DNA of 64,000 nucleotides from Stutzerimonas stutzeri (GCF_009789555.1 NZ_CP046903.1:62001-126000); one strand, 5' to 3'. Positions 15,969-26,093 are shown, counted from the first letter of the stretch. Made by a program: numbers and translations. The notes: generated by a model not told the origin, from the letters alone.

Positions 15969-16717
15969 CAGATCACCTTCGCCTCGTTCTTCAGTTTCTC
16001 GACCAGTTCAGCCACGAACTTGACCTTGATACCGGCGCTGCGGGCAGCCGGCGCTTCGACCTTGAGGGTCTTCACGGTCGAGGTGGTGGTCACGCCCAGC
16101 GCCTCGGGCGTCAGGGTTTCCAGCGGCTTCTTCTTGGCCTTCATGATGTTCGGCAGCGACGCGTAGCGCGGCTCGTTCAGGCGCAGGTCGGTGGTGACGA
16201 TCGCCGGCAAGTTCAGCGCGACGGTCTGCAGGCCGCCGTCGATCTCGCGGGTGACGTTGACCTTGTCGCCAGCGACTTCCACCTTGGAGGCGAAGGTGCC
16301 CTGGGCGTAGCCGGTCAGCGCGCCGAGCATCTGCCCGGTCTGGTTGTTGTCGCTGTCGATCGCCTGCTTGCCGAGGATGATCAGTTGCGGCTGCTCCTTG
16401 TCGACCACGGCCTTGAGCAGCTTGGCGATCGCCAGGGAATTGAGTTCATCAGCGGACTCGACCAGCACGGCGCGGTCGGCGCCCAGCGCCAGGGCGGTAC
16501 GCAGCTGCTCCTGGGCAGCGCTCGGGCCGACGGAGACGACCACGATTTCGCTGGCCACGCCTTTCTCTTTCAGGCGCACGGCTTCTTCCACGGCGATTTC
16601 GCAGAAGGGGTTCATCGACATCTTGACGTTGGCCAGGTCAACGCCGGAGTTGTCCGCCTTGACGCGGACCTTGACGTTGTAATCGACCACTCGTTTGACG
16701 GCGATCAGTACTTTCAT
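15968..16717 (-). CDS. etfB: Electron transfer flavoprotein beta subunit
   Basis: 249 residues, beginning MKVLIAVKRVVDYNVKVRVK, with the family signature region VTREIDGGLQTVALNLPAIVTTDLRLNEPRY (split: VTREIDGGLQTVALNLPA and VTTDLRLNEPRY). It binds AMP and pairs with EtfA, to which it is translationally coupled. Upstream, an 80-bp gap holds a hairpin (CCCGCCG/CCGGCGGG near 16751-16770), so expression relative to the dehydrogenase gene may be attenuated. Confidence 0.96.
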   Translation of the reverse strand: MKVLIAVKRVVDYNVKVRVKADNSGVDLANVKMSMNPFCEIAVEEAVRLKEKGVASEIVVVSVGPSAAQEQLRTALALGADRAVLVESADELNSLAIAKLLKAVVDKEQPQLIILGKQAIDSDNNQTGQMLGALTGYAQGTFASKVEVAGDKVNVTREIDGGLQTVALNLPAIVTTDLRLNEPRYASLPNIMKAKKKPLETLTPEALGVTTTSTVKTLKVEAPAARSAGIKVKFVAELVEKLKNEAKVI

Positions 16718-16795
16718 GTGGAAAACCTCTCGATCTCACGGGAGCGGATGCCCGCCGCCCAGCCGGCGGGTAAGGCGAGCACCTGCCGGGTCGGT

Positions 16796-18574
16796 TCAGA
16801 AAAGCTCTTCGACGAGCGCCATGGTGCTGTGGCTACCGGCGAGCACGCTGGCAAGCAGGGCGCCGGTGCGAGGCAGCAGGTGGTCGGTGTAGAAGCCCGC
16901 GGTGACCAGCTTGGCCTCGAGAAAGGCGGGATCGCCGCGCCCTGCGGCCAGCGCGGCGGACGCGGCCAGCGCCGAGCGCGCCATGGCCCAGCCCCCGCAC
17001 AGGTAACCCAACAGCATCATCAGGTTGAAGGCGACGCTGCCGGGCAGCGCGGGATCGCTTGCAGCACCTTCCAGCAGGTACTGGCGCGCTCGCCGTGCAG
17101 CTGCCAGCGCCTCGGCCAGCGGCGCCGCCAGCCTGCTGCAGCGCGCATCCTGGCGCAGGTGGCCGAGGGTCGTGTCGATGTCATCGAGCAGCTCGGCCAG
17201 CAACGCTCCTTCGTTGGCGAGGGTCTTGCGCCCTACCAGGTCCATCGCCTGGATGCCGTTGGTGCCCTCGTAGATCGGCAGGATGCGCGCATCACGGAAA
17301 TGCCGCGCAACACCGGTCTCCTCGACATAGCCCATGCCGCCATGAACCTGCACGGCCAGCGAGGTCACCTCCTGCGCCAGCTCGGTCAGCCATCCCTTGA
17401 TGATCGGCGTGTAGAGATCCACGCGGCCCTGGCGGGCACGGTGGCTGGCCGGGTCGGGCGCATGGCGGGCGCGGTCCAGTTCGGACGCCGCGAGCAGCGC
17501 CAGGGCGCGCATGGCCTCGGTCGAGGCCTTCATCTGCATCAGCATGCGGCGCACATCGGGGAAGCGGATGATCGGGTAGCGGCTGCCGTCGCGCTGGGTG
17601 CCCTGCAAGCGCTCGCGGGCATAGCTGCGGGCGTCCTGCCAGGCGCGTTCGGAAATCGCCAGGCCCTGCAGCCCCACGGCCTGACGCGCGTGGTTCATCA
17701 TCGTGAACATGCAGGCCAGCCCGGCGTGCGGCTCGCCGACCAGGTAGCCGATCGCCCCGCCCTGCTCGCCAAAGCTCATGGTGCAGGTCGGGCTGCCGTG
17801 GATCCCGAGCTTGTGCTCCAGCGACACGCAGCGCACATCGTTCGGCTCGGCGGCTTCGCCTGCGGCGTTCGGCAGGAACTTGGGCACCAGAAACAGCGAG
17901 ATACCCTTTACGCCAGCAGGCGCATCCGGCAGGCGAGCAAGCACCAGATGAATCACGTTGGATGTCATCTGGTGGTCGCCCCAGCTGATGAAGATCTTCT
18001 GCCCGGTGATGCGGTAGTGCTCGCCTTCGGGAACCGCGCGCGCCTTGACAGCCGCCAGATCGGAGCCGGCATCCGGCTCGGTGAGATTCATCGTGCCGGT
18101 CCACTCGCCGCTGACCAGCCTGGGCAGATAGCGTGCCTGCAACGGTGCCGACGCATGATGCGCCAGTGCCTCGATGGCGCCCTGGGTCAGCAGCGGGCAA
18201 AGCGCGAACGCCATGTTCGCCGCGTGCCAGACCTCACTGACCGCGGTCCCCAGCACATTCGGTAGCGCCTGCCCGCCAAACGCCTCGGGCGCGGTAAGCG
18301 AACACCAGCCCCCTTCGCTGAACAACCGATAGGCGTCGGCGAAACCGGGCGCCTCCTTGACGCCGTGCTCGGTCAGCCGGACGCCTTCCCGGTCGCCGAT
18401 CGCGTTCAGCGGCGCCAGCACTTCGGCGCCCAGTTTTCCCGCCTCGGCCAGCACTGCCGCCGCCAGCTCGCTGTTGATATCGCCCAGGCCAAGCTCGGCG
18501 CATAGGCGCTCGAAGCCCAGTACTTCATTGAGCACGAACTCGGTGTCGCGGTACGGATGGACGTAATCGGCCAT
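16796..18574 (-). CDS. Acyl-CoA dehydrogenase (long FadE-like form)
   Basis: 592 residues from ATG 18574 (MADYVHPYRD). The sequence has the flavin/substrate regions MNLTEPDAGSDLAAVKA and ITGQKIFISWGDH, and the catalytic Glu in IYEGTNGIQAMDL. An extended C-terminal domain, as in the roughly 600-residue AidB/FadE-like dehydrogenases, makes it longer than ordinary 380-residue enzymes. It would introduce the 2,3 double bond into an acyl-CoA and reduce ETF. The open frame extends upstream, but this start is the family start and sits 19 bp after the fadB-like stop. The chain-length or side-chain preference cannot be told. Confidence 0.93.
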   Translation of the reverse strand: MADYVHPYRDTEFVLNEVLGFERLCAELGLGDINSELAAAVLAEAGKLGAEVLAPLNAIGDREGVRLTEHGVKEAPGFADAYRLFSEGGWCSLTAPEAFGGQALPNVLGTAVSEVWHAANMAFALCPLLTQGAIEALAHHASAPLQARYLPRLVSGEWTGTMNLTEPDAGSDLAAVKARAVPEGEHYRITGQKIFISWGDHQMTSNVIHLVLARLPDAPAGVKGISLFLVPKFLPNAAGEAAEPNDVRCVSLEHKLGIHGSPTCTMSFGEQGGAIGYLVGEPHAGLACMFTMMNHARQAVGLQGLAISERAWQDARSYARERLQGTQRDGSRYPIIRFPDVRRMLMQMKASTEAMRALALLAASELDRARHAPDPASHRARQGRVDLYTPIIKGWLTELAQEVTSLAVQVHGGMGYVEETGVARHFRDARILPIYEGTNGIQAMDLVGRKTLANEGALLAELLDDIDTTLGHLRQDARCSRLAAPLAEALAAARRARQYLLEGAASDPALPGSVAFNLMMLLGYLCGGWAMARSALAASAALAAGRGDPAFLEAKLVTAGFYTDHLLPRTGALLASVLAGSHSTMALVEELF

Positions 18575-18593
18575 GTGCGTTTCTCTCGGTGCG

Positions 18594-20699
18594 TTAGTGG
18601 TAGCGCTGGCCGCTGTGCAGCCGCGCGCGGAACTCGTCGGTGAGTTGGTACAGCCCGCCGTGGTGTGCATGGCGCCTGGCGCGGGCGGCGAACTCGGCGA
18701 GCCCCTGGTTCTGGATGTAGCGCAGCGCGCCACCGCGAAAGCGCGGGAAGCCGAGGCCGAGCACCAGGCCCATATCCGCTTCGGCGGCACTGGCGACGAT
18801 GCCGTCTTCGAGGCAGCGCACGGTTTCCAGGCACAGCGGGATCATCAGCCGGTCGACGATGTCCTGGTCGCTCACCTCGGCGCCCGGCGTACCCAGCAGC
18901 GCCCGCGCCTCGGCCGACGGCTCGCGCTGGCGCCGGCCCTGCTCATCGGTGCCGTAGAGGTAGAAACCGCGGCCGTTCTTCTGGCCCAGGCAGCCGGCCG
19001 CGAGCAACTGCTCCATCACCGGCTCGCCGTCATGCCCCATGCGCCCGGGGTAGCCCTCCTGCAGCACCCGGTCGGCATGCACCATGGTGTCCAGGCCGAT
19101 CACGTCGGCGAGATAGGCCGGGCCCATGGGCCAGCCGAAGGCTTCCATGACCCGGTCGATACGCTCGAAATCGACACCGTCCTGCAGCAGCCGGTTGAAG
19201 CCGTTGAAGTAGGGAAACAGCACCCGATTGACCAGAAAGCCCGGGCAGTCGCCGACCACGATGGGCGTCTTGCCCAGCGCCAGGGCGAAGGCCACGGTGC
19301 GCGACAGCGTCGCGTCGTCGGTGTGGCGACCGCGGATGACCTCCACCAGCGGCATCATCGGTACCGGGTTGAAGAAGTGCATGCCGCAGAAGCGCTCGGG
19401 GTGGCGCAGCCCTTCGGCCAGCCGGTCGATGGAAATGGTCGAGGTGTTGGAGGCCAGCACCGCGGCGTCGGCCACCAGCCCCTCGGCTTCGCCGAGCACC
19501 GCGGCCTTGACGTCGGCCCGCTCGACCACCGCTTCAACCAGCAGATCGACCTCGGCGAAGCCCTGCCAGTCCATCGTCGGGGTGATCCGCTCGAGGATCG
19601 CCGCCTTCTGTGCCTCGCTCAGCTTGCCCTTGGCGACCTGCCGGTCGAGCTGGGCGGTGGCGGTGCGCATGCCCAGCTCCAGCGCCTCGGCACGGATGTC
19701 CTTCATCAGGATCGGCGTGCCGCTGGCCGCCGCCTGGTAGGCAATGCCGCCGCCCATGATGCCAGCGCCGAGCACTGCGGCGCGGCGCACCGGCGCGGCA
19801 CCTTCGGCATGCCGACGGGCCTGCTTGCGCACCGCCTGATCGGCGAGGAACAGCCCGACCAGCGAGGCCGCCTCGGGCCCACGCGCCAGGGCCACGAAGG
19901 TCTCGCGCTCGACTCGCAGCGCCTCGGCGAACTGCAGCCCGGCGTGGGTCTGCACCGCGGCGAGAATCGCCTGCGGCGCCGGGTAGCGCGGGTCGAGCGT
20001 ATCGCCACGGGCGGCGATGCCGTCCGGCACAGCCACCGGCTGACGCTTGCGTGCGCGCCAGGCCTGCCAGTCGCCGCCCTCGGCAACCTCACCGAGCAGC
20101 GCCAGCGCCTCTTGGCGCAAGGTTTCTGGGGGCACCACACGTTCGGCGACACCGGCCGTCAACGCCGCCCCGGCCTTCCGCGGCTTGCCCTCGAGCAGCC
20201 AGTCCAGCGCATCGGCCACGCCGACAAGGCGCGACAGCCGCACCGTGCCGCCGAAGCCGGGGCAAATGCCAAGGGTGACTTCCGGCAGGCCGACCTGCGC
20301 ATCCTCGGCCAGCACCCGGTAGTCGGTGGCCAGCGCCAGCTCCAAGCCGCCACCAAGGGCGAACCCGTTGATCGCGGCAACGCTTGGGTAGGGCAGCGAT
20401 TCCAGGCGCCCGAGGCTGTCCAGCGCCTGCTCGATCCAGGCGTGCAGCGCGCCCTCCCCGGCCTCGAACAGCGCGGGGAATTCGCTGACGTCCGCACCGA
20501 CCACGAACGCCGGCTTGGCGCTACGCACCAGCAGCCCGCGCAACGCGGTGTGCTCGAGCACCTCCAGCGCCGCGCGCAGATCCGCCAGGGTGGCGCGGTC
20601 CAGTTTGTTGACCGACGAGCCGTCGAGATCCAGCACCAGCTCGGCGAAGCCGTCGCCAAGCATTTCCAGGCGCAGCGCCTGCCCTTGATAAAGAGTCAT
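18594..20699 (-). CDS. FadB-like multifunctional enoyl-CoA hydratase/3-hydroxyacyl-CoA dehydrogenase
   Basis: 701 residues. N-terminal hydratase/isomerase domain with VVGADVSEFP and GFALGGGLELALATDYRV (the two Glu/Asp catalytic region); C-terminal dehydrogenase with the NAD fold GAGIMGGGIAYQAAASG and HFFNPVPMMPLVEVI, close to the FadB length. It performs the two middle steps of beta-oxidation. The start overlaps the thiolase stop (TGATG), so hydratase/dehydrogenase and thiolase are probably made together as a complex, with order thiolase-fadB reversed from E. coli fadBA. Confidence 0.94.
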   Translation of the reverse strand: MTLYQGQALRLEMLGDGFAELVLDLDGSSVNKLDRATLADLRAALEVLEHTALRGLLVRSAKPAFVVGADVSEFPALFEAGEGALHAWIEQALDSLGRLESLPYPSVAAINGFALGGGLELALATDYRVLAEDAQVGLPEVTLGICPGFGGTVRLSRLVGVADALDWLLEGKPRKAGAALTAGVAERVVPPETLRQEALALLGEVAEGGDWQAWRARKRQPVAVPDGIAARGDTLDPRYPAPQAILAAVQTHAGLQFAEALRVERETFVALARGPEAASLVGLFLADQAVRKQARRHAEGAAPVRRAAVLGAGIMGGGIAYQAAASGTPILMKDIRAEALELGMRTATAQLDRQVAKGKLSEAQKAAILERITPTMDWQGFAEVDLLVEAVVERADVKAAVLGEAEGLVADAAVLASNTSTISIDRLAEGLRHPERFCGMHFFNPVPMMPLVEVIRGRHTDDATLSRTVAFALALGKTPIVVGDCPGFLVNRVLFPYFNGFNRLLQDGVDFERIDRVMEAFGWPMGPAYLADVIGLDTMVHADRVLQEGYPGRMGHDGEPVMEQLLAAGCLGQKNGRGFYLYGTDEQGRRQREPSAEARALLGTPGAEVSDQDIVDRLMIPLCLETVRCLEDGIVASAAEADMGLVLGLGFPRFRGGALRYIQNQGLAEFAARARRHAHHGGLYQLTDEFRARLHSGQRYH

Positions 20700-21886
20700 C
20701 AGAGGCGCTCCAGCAATGCGGCGATGCCCTGGCCGCCACCGATGCACAGGCTGACCACGGCGAAGCGGCCGCCGCTGCGGTGCAGCTCGTGCACGGCCTT
20801 GACCATCAGGATCGCCCCGGTGGCGCCGATGGGGTGGCCAAGGGAGATGCCGCTGCCGTTGGGGTTGACCTTTTCCAGCGGCAGGTCGAGCTGCTGCACC
20901 ACCGCCAGCGCCTGTGCCGCGAACGCCTCGTTGAGCTCGAAGAAATCGATATCGCCGATCTCCAGCCCGTTGCGCGCCAGCAGCTCGCGCACCGCCGACA
21001 CCGGGCCGATGCCCATGATCTCGGGTGCCACGCCGGACACCTGGTAGTCCACCAGCCGCGCCATGACCTGGTGGCCGTTGACCTCGGCGTAATCGCGGTC
21101 CATCAGCAACAGCGCCGCGGCGGCGTCGTTCAGGCCAGACGCGTTGCCCGCGGTAACGGTGCCGCCCTCGCGCTTGAACGCCGGGCGCAGAGCCGCCAGC
21201 TCTTCCGGCGTGCAGTCGTGGCGCACGTGCTCATCGGTGTCGAACGACCGCGTGCCTTTGCGGGTTTTCAGCTCCACGGGGACGATCTGCCCGGCGAAGC
21301 GCCCCTCGGCGATGGCGCGGGCCGCCCGGCGGTGGCTTTCCAGGGCGAGAGCGTCCTGCTGCGCACGGCTGATGCCGTAGCGCTCGGCGACGTTTTCCGC
21401 CGTGATTCCCATGTGATAACGGTTGATCGGACAGGTCAGCGCGCCAACCATCAGGTCGAGTGTCTGGCCGTCTCCCATCCGCTGGCCAAAGCGGGCCGCG
21501 GGCAGCAGGTAGGGCGCGCGGCTCATGGACTCGGCGCCGCCCGCGATCGCCGCTTGGCAAAGGCCGAGTTGAAGCTGCTGCGCCGCACTGATGACCGCTT
21601 GCAGGCCGCTACCACAGAGCCGGTTCACCGACATGGCGACGCAGCGCTCGGTCAGGCCCCCTTCCAGCGCAGCCACCCGCGAGAGATACAGATCGCGCGA
21701 CTCGGTCGGCAGTACGTTACCGAACACGCAGTGCCCCACGCTCGCCGGGGCCACGCCGTAGCGCTTGACCGATTCGGCAACCAGTTGGGTTGCCAGCTCA
21801 CTCGGCCTGGCGTCTTTGAGGCTGCCGCCGAAATCCCCGATCGCCGTGCGCAAAGCGCCGGTGATCACCACCTCTCGTAGTTGCAT
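20699..21886 (-). CDS. Acetyl-CoA acyltransferase (thiolase)
   Basis: 395 residues. Active-site Cys in VNRLCGSGLQAV (about residue 88), His in GHPIGATGA, and second Cys in SLCIGGGQGIA: a complete thiolase set. It cleaves 3-oxoacyl-CoA to acetyl-CoA and shortened acyl-CoA. First gene of the leftward operon; I chose ATG 21886 (MQLREVVITGALRTA) over the longer frame. The 190-bp gap to the divergent AraC-type gene should contain the operon promoter. Confidence 0.95.
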   Translation of the reverse strand: MQLREVVITGALRTAIGDFGGSLKDARPSELATQLVAESVKRYGVAPASVGHCVFGNVLPTESRDLYLSRVAALEGGLTERCVAMSVNRLCGSGLQAVISAAQQLQLGLCQAAIAGGAESMSRAPYLLPAARFGQRMGDGQTLDLMVGALTCPINRYHMGITAENVAERYGISRAQQDALALESHRRAARAIAEGRFAGQIVPVELKTRKGTRSFDTDEHVRHDCTPEELAALRPAFKREGGTVTAGNASGLNDAAAALLLMDRDYAEVNGHQVMARLVDYQVSGVAPEIMGIGPVSAVRELLARNGLEIGDIDFFELNEAFAAQALAVVQQLDLPLEKVNPNGSGISLGHPIGATGAILMVKAVHELHRSGGRFAVVSLCIGGGQGIAALLERL

Positions 21887-22075
21887 GGAAGGCTCCCTGC
21901 TCAGGTAGAGTTGCCGGATAGCGCGCAGGAAGGCCTCGAGCCGGCCACTGCACCAGCCGAGCACGTCGCCGCTCGCTCGTTCGTAAAGCGCCGCTAGCTT
22001 CGCCGCTCACGCAGGCGCCAGCCATAACCAAAGCTGACTAATACTTGACATAAACGGACAATCCGAGAGCCTCAC

Positions 22076-23089
22076 ATGTCTTACGAGGGCTACAGCATTT
22101 CGGTCCACTTCGCCTGCAGCGCCATCAAGGCGGCGCAGCGCAGTGGGCTCGACGAACAGGCGTTGCTGCAGGAAGCCGGCATCGGCCAGCGCCTGCTCGA
22201 CAACGCGCAGATGCGCATGACCTCACTGCAGTTCAGCCGGCTGATGCTGGCGCTATGGCGCGTTGGCGACGACGAATTCATGGGCCTTGCGCCCTCCCGT
22301 AGCCGCCACGGTGTGTTCGCCCTGATGGCCCGCCAGGTCATCGGCTGTCGTCGCCTGGCCTCGGTCTATTACCGAATGGCGCGCTTTTACAATCTGGTCA
22401 ACGATTCGCTGCGTCTGGAGCTGGCCGCCGATGGCGGGCAAACCGCTTTCGTGATGCGCCTGGCCGATCCGGAGCATGACCCGGAGCATCTCTTGCGGGA
22501 AGTGTTCATGCTGCTCTGGCATCGTTTCGCCAGCTGGCTGGTGGGCCAGCGCATCGGATTGCGGGAGGTGCACTTCGACTACCCGCAACCGGCCAACCAT
22601 GCCGAGTACAGGCTGATGTTTCCCTGCCCGGCACGCTTCTCGATGCCCGATTGCCGCCTGGTGCTCGACCCTCAATGCCTGGACATGCCGGTGGTCCAGA
22701 CGCCCGCCACGCTGCGTGAACACCTGCGGCGGGCGCCGCTGGAATGGTTCACGCGCCCGTCCTACCAGGCCGCCTTCACGCGCAGCGTCAGTGACCTGTT
22801 CCAATACGATGGCGCGTTCAGGGACCTCGGTATCGAAGCCGCGGCAGCGGCGCTGCATATCACCGAGCGCACCCTGCGGCGGCGTCTTGCCCTCGAAGGT
22901 GCCCGCTTCCAGGCGCTCAAGGATGGCCTGCGCCGCGACCTGGCCATCCACTACCTCAGTCAGGCTGGGCTGCCGATCAGTGAAATCGCCCAGCGTCTCG
23001 GTTTCTCCGAACCTTCGGCTTTCACCCGTGCCTTTCGTCAGTGGACCGGCGACAGCCCACGCGCCTATCGGGAAGCGGCGCGGGCCTGA
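22076..23089 (+). CDS. AraC-family transcriptional regulator
   Basis: 337 residues. N-terminal effector region of the Arabinose_bd type (residues 1-200), C-terminal double helix-turn-helix: AAAALHITERTLRRRLALEG and PISEIAQRLGFSEPSAFTRA, ending with RQWTGDSPRAYRE. Divergent from the thiolase-led operon, so it is the natural regulator of that operon, probably responding to an acyl compound. It ends four bases before the convergent response-regulator stop. Confidence 0.92.
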   Translation: MSYEGYSISVHFACSAIKAAQRSGLDEQALLQEAGIGQRLLDNAQMRMTSLQFSRLMLALWRVGDDEFMGLAPSRSRHGVFALMARQVIGCRRLASVYYRMARFYNLVNDSLRLELAADGGQTAFVMRLADPEHDPEHLLREVFMLLWHRFASWLVGQRIGLREVHFDYPQPANHAEYRLMFPCPARFSMPDCRLVLDPQCLDMPVVQTPATLREHLRRAPLEWFTRPSYQAAFTRSVSDLFQYDGAFRDLGIEAAAAALHITERTLRRRLALEGARFQALKDGLRRDLAIHYLSQAGLPISEIAQRLGFSEPSAFTRAFRQWTGDSPRAYREAARA

Positions 23090-23093
23090 ACGC

Positions 23094-23729
23094 CTAGCCG
23101 CGCAAGCGCAGCGGATCCACCAGGCGTGCCGCTACGGCCATGCCGACCAGATCGGCCAGGCGCTCGGCCTGCATGCGCTTCATCACCCGGGACCGATAGA
23201 GGTCGACGGTCTTGATGCTGATGTCGAGCTGGCGAGCGATTTCCTTGGTGGTGTAGCCCTGCACCAGCGGCAGCAGTACATCGCGCTCTCGCGGGGTCAG
23301 GCTGTCCAGGCGGGCCTGCAGGCTGACGTGCTCGCCGGTGCCGCCGGCACGTTCCTGACGACTGAGCGCCTGCTGCACGCTATCGAGCAGTAATTGCTCG
23401 TTGTAGGGCTTCTCGATGAAATCCACCGCGCCGGCCTTGAATGCGCGAACCACGATAGGCACATCGGCATGGCCGCTGACGAAGATCACAGGCAACTGCA
23501 GCCCGCGCGCGCGCATGGCCTCCTGAACCTGCAGACCGCCCATACCCGGCATCCTGACGTCCAACAGCACGCAGGCGTTATCCGCGCCATTGCAGGCTTC
23601 GAGAAACTCCCGCCCGCCGATGAACGGCCTGGCAGACAACCCCACCGACTCCAATAGCCAGACCGTCGAGTCGAGCATGCCCTGGTCGTCGTCGACGATA
23701 TACACCACCTGCTCGTGAGCATCGCTCAT
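23094..23729 (-). CDS. FixJ-type response regulator
   Basis: 211 residues. Receiver domain with DDD near the start, phospho-acceptor Asp in VLLDVRMPGMGG, Thr/Ser switch VSGHAD and Lys in FIEKPYN; LuxR/FixJ DNA-binding domain with LTPRERDVLLPLVQGYTTKE and LDISIKTVDLYRSRV. The start overlaps the kinase stop (TGATG). It would activate a promoter, most plausibly the divergent acyl-CoA ligase gene that follows the kinase. Confidence 0.94.
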   Translation of the reverse strand: MSDAHEQVVYIVDDDQGMLDSTVWLLESVGLSARPFIGGREFLEACNGADNACVLLDVRMPGMGGLQVQEAMRARGLQLPVIFVSGHADVPIVVRAFKAGAVDFIEKPYNEQLLLDSVQQALSRQERAGGTGEHVSLQARLDSLTPRERDVLLPLVQGYTTKEIARQLDISIKTVDLYRSRVMKRMQAERLADLVGMAVAARLVDPLRLRG

Positions 23730-25999
23730 CAGCGTTCCTCTGTTGCTATTGTCTTGATCGGCAGGCAACAGCGCATGCAGAGCCCTCCGTTCTCGCCCGG
23801 CTGGCCCTGCAACGCGCCGCCAAACCCCTCGATGATGCTGCGGCTCATCGGCAACCCGAGCCCGAGACCGTCCGGCTTGCGGGTAAAGAACGGCGTAAAG
23901 GCCTGCTCGAGTTCCTGCTCATCCAACCCACGGCCCTGGTCCGCAACGGCCAGGACCACCTCATCGGCCTGTCGCTCGGCGCGCAATACGATACGCGACG
24001 GCTGCCCCGGGTGGGCTTCGCGGTTCGCTTCTATCGCATTGCTCAAGAGGTTGATCAAGACCTGCTCGAGCAGCACGCGGTCGGCATAGACCCGTGGCAG
24101 GTCGGCGGCCAGCACCTGCTCGACGGTCACCTGGGCGGCAGCGGTCTCCCACGCGCAGAGGCGCACCGCGTCGCGCGCGACCTCGGCGACATCGAGCGGC
24201 TGCATGCGCCGCTGCCCCTTGCGCAGGAACGCCCGCAAGCGCTTGATCACCTCCGAGGCATGGTTGGCGTGCTCGGTAATCCGCTCCAGGCCCTGGGCCA
24301 CGCGCTCGGCTGCTTGCGGATTCTGCCCCAGGCTCTGCAGGTAGCGCTGGCTGGCGCTGGCGTAGTTGACCACCGCCGCGAGCGGCTGGTTGATCTCATG
24401 CGCGATGCCGGATGCCAGCTCGCCGAGGGTGATGAGGCGCCCCGTATGCGCCAGCTCGTCCTGGTGGCGCCGCTGCTGCGCCTCGCGCAGCTCACGCTCG
24501 CTCATGTCGCGGGCCACCAGCGAGTAATAACGCTCGCCGCCGGTCGTCCGATGCGCCAGCAGCACGAGGGAAATCGGCACCGAGGCACCGCCGTCCTGTG
24601 CGAGCAGACGCGAATCGCAGCTCCAGACGCCCTCGCGCTCGGCGGTCGTGCGGCCGGTTCCGTGCAGCAGCGCCAGTACCTCGGTATCGAACAGCGCATC
24701 GAGCGCCGGCATCTGCCCATCCTGCAGACGCAGCGCTCGCCTTGCCGCCGGATTGAGATACGTCACCCGCCCCTCGGCATCGATGAACAACACCAGGTCA
24801 GTGTTTACTTCCACCACCTCGGCCAGACGCCGGCGGTTCTCTTCGGCCTGCACCCGCGCGGTGATGTCGCGCGACACGCTGACCACCTCGACCACCGCGC
24901 CGGTATAGGTCTCGCGGATGGCATGGCTGGCGGTCTCGAACCACAGGTAGTGACCATCCCGATGGCGCACCCGGTAGGTCATCGTGTGATAGCCGTCCAC
25001 CTCCAGCGCGTCGCGGCTGCGCGCCGGCAACTGGGCCCGGTCTTCGGGGTGGAACAGCGTTTCCACGAGCTGGCCACGCAACTGCTCCGGCCAATAGCCG
25101 AGCAGCCGCCAGGCCGCTGGCGAGGCGTCGAGAAAGCGTCCATCGGGCGCGTGCCGGGAGATCAGGTCGGTGGTGTTTTCGGTGATCAGCCGATACAGAC
25201 GCCGGGCGCGTGCCGCATCCCGCTCGGCCAGGACCTGTGCGGTCGCCTCTCGACAGCGCGCGAGCACCCGGTTCTGCGCGGGGTCGGGAACAAAGGTCCA
25301 GATCAGGATGCGCTGGTCGTATTCGGCCTCCACCCCTTCGATAGCCCGTTGTTGCGCCAGACAAGCGCCGACCAGCGCGGCGTGATTGACGGGCAGAAAG
25401 CGCAGCAGCTCATCCAGAGGGCGATCGGCCAGCAGCGCCAGCAGGGCAGCGTTCAGCTCGACGGGATACGCGTGCTCGTCCAGCAGCAGGCTCGGTTGCG
25501 GATCCAGGCCGAGCAACGGCGACTGACGCGCCAGGCCGCTCGCGCATGCGAGCAGGCTGAGCAACAGCTCGCGTACCCAGCTCAGCGAGCAGGGACCGAC
25601 ATCGCCATCGGTGGCAAGCAGCAACAACCCGGGTACGGCTTCATCCAGATCCAGCGCCAGCACGGCGCCCTGAACGATACCTGCCCGGCGCAGGCGGCCG
25701 GCAAGCCAGCAGTCCAGCCCACGGACAACGGCGAGGTCGAGCAGGCCCTCGCCGCCGAGCCGCTCATGCAGCAGGCGATCACTGGCCTGCAGCGGATCAC
25801 CCAGGCCGGGAGGCAGCTGTGCGCCACTGCCCTCATGGGTGTAGATGCCGGCACCGGCCTGCCAGGTCATGTAGTACGCCTGGCGTACCCCGGCGCAGCC
25901 GCGCAGCACCCGGCACAGGGCATCGGCGCGCGCGTCGAGCGCTACCTGTTCACGCTGCAGACGCAGCCAGGTGTGAAGGCGAACGGGAGTTGTGCTCAT
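23729..25999 (-). CDS. Soluble PAS-domain sensor histidine kinase
   Basis: 756 residues from ATG 25999 (MSTTPVRLHTWLRLQ). N-terminal about 300 residues of unknown, GAF-like type; a PAS/PAC block (LITENTTDLISRHAPDGRF, then YHTMTYRVRHRDGHYLWFE); a second PAS (VNTDLVLFIDAEGRVTYL); then H-box GIAHEINQPLAAV, N-box NLLSNAIEA, and G-boxes DQGRG and GLGLGLPMSRS. No membrane spans, so it senses a cytoplasmic signal, similar in layout to FixL or the kinases controlling aromatic and terpene catabolism. Coupled to the FixJ-like regulator. Confidence 0.92.
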   Translation of the reverse strand: MSTTPVRLHTWLRLQREQVALDARADALCRVLRGCAGVRQAYYMTWQAGAGIYTHEGSGAQLPPGLGDPLQASDRLLHERLGGEGLLDLAVVRGLDCWLAGRLRRAGIVQGAVLALDLDEAVPGLLLLATDGDVGPCSLSWVRELLLSLLACASGLARQSPLLGLDPQPSLLLDEHAYPVELNAALLALLADRPLDELLRFLPVNHAALVGACLAQQRAIEGVEAEYDQRILIWTFVPDPAQNRVLARCREATAQVLAERDAARARRLYRLITENTTDLISRHAPDGRFLDASPAAWRLLGYWPEQLRGQLVETLFHPEDRAQLPARSRDALEVDGYHTMTYRVRHRDGHYLWFETASHAIRETYTGAVVEVVSVSRDITARVQAEENRRRLAEVVEVNTDLVLFIDAEGRVTYLNPAARRALRLQDGQMPALDALFDTEVLALLHGTGRTTAEREGVWSCDSRLLAQDGGASVPISLVLLAHRTTGGERYYSLVARDMSERELREAQQRRHQDELAHTGRLITLGELASGIAHEINQPLAAVVNYASASQRYLQSLGQNPQAAERVAQGLERITEHANHASEVIKRLRAFLRKGQRRMQPLDVAEVARDAVRLCAWETAAAQVTVEQVLAADLPRVYADRVLLEQVLINLLSNAIEANREAHPGQPSRIVLRAERQADEVVLAVADQGRGLDEQELEQAFTPFFTRKPDGLGLGLPMSRSIIEGFGGALQGQPGENGGLCMRCCLPIKTIATEER

Positions 26000-26060
26000 A
26001 AGCAATCCGTCTGAAAGGTTGGCCGGGAGAAACCCCCTGGCCCGCACGGAAATAGATATA

Positions 26061-26093
26061 GGAGTATTACCATATTCGTCCAGCAATACTTCC
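26061..26093. promoter_or_regulatory. Inverted repeat in the divergent kinase/acyl-CoA ligase promoter
   Basis: GGAGTATT and AATACTTCC form a near-symmetrical repeat with a 16-bp centre, in an AT-rich part of the 190-bp gap between divergent starts. It is a reasonable binding site for the FixJ-like regulator. Inferred from symmetry and position only. Confidence 0.45.

Noticed and set aside
18573..21047. An 824-codon plus-strand open frame across the acyl-CoA dehydrogenase/fadB/thiolase genes
   Set aside because: Antisense shadow with low-complexity composition; all enzymatic motifs are on the minus strand.
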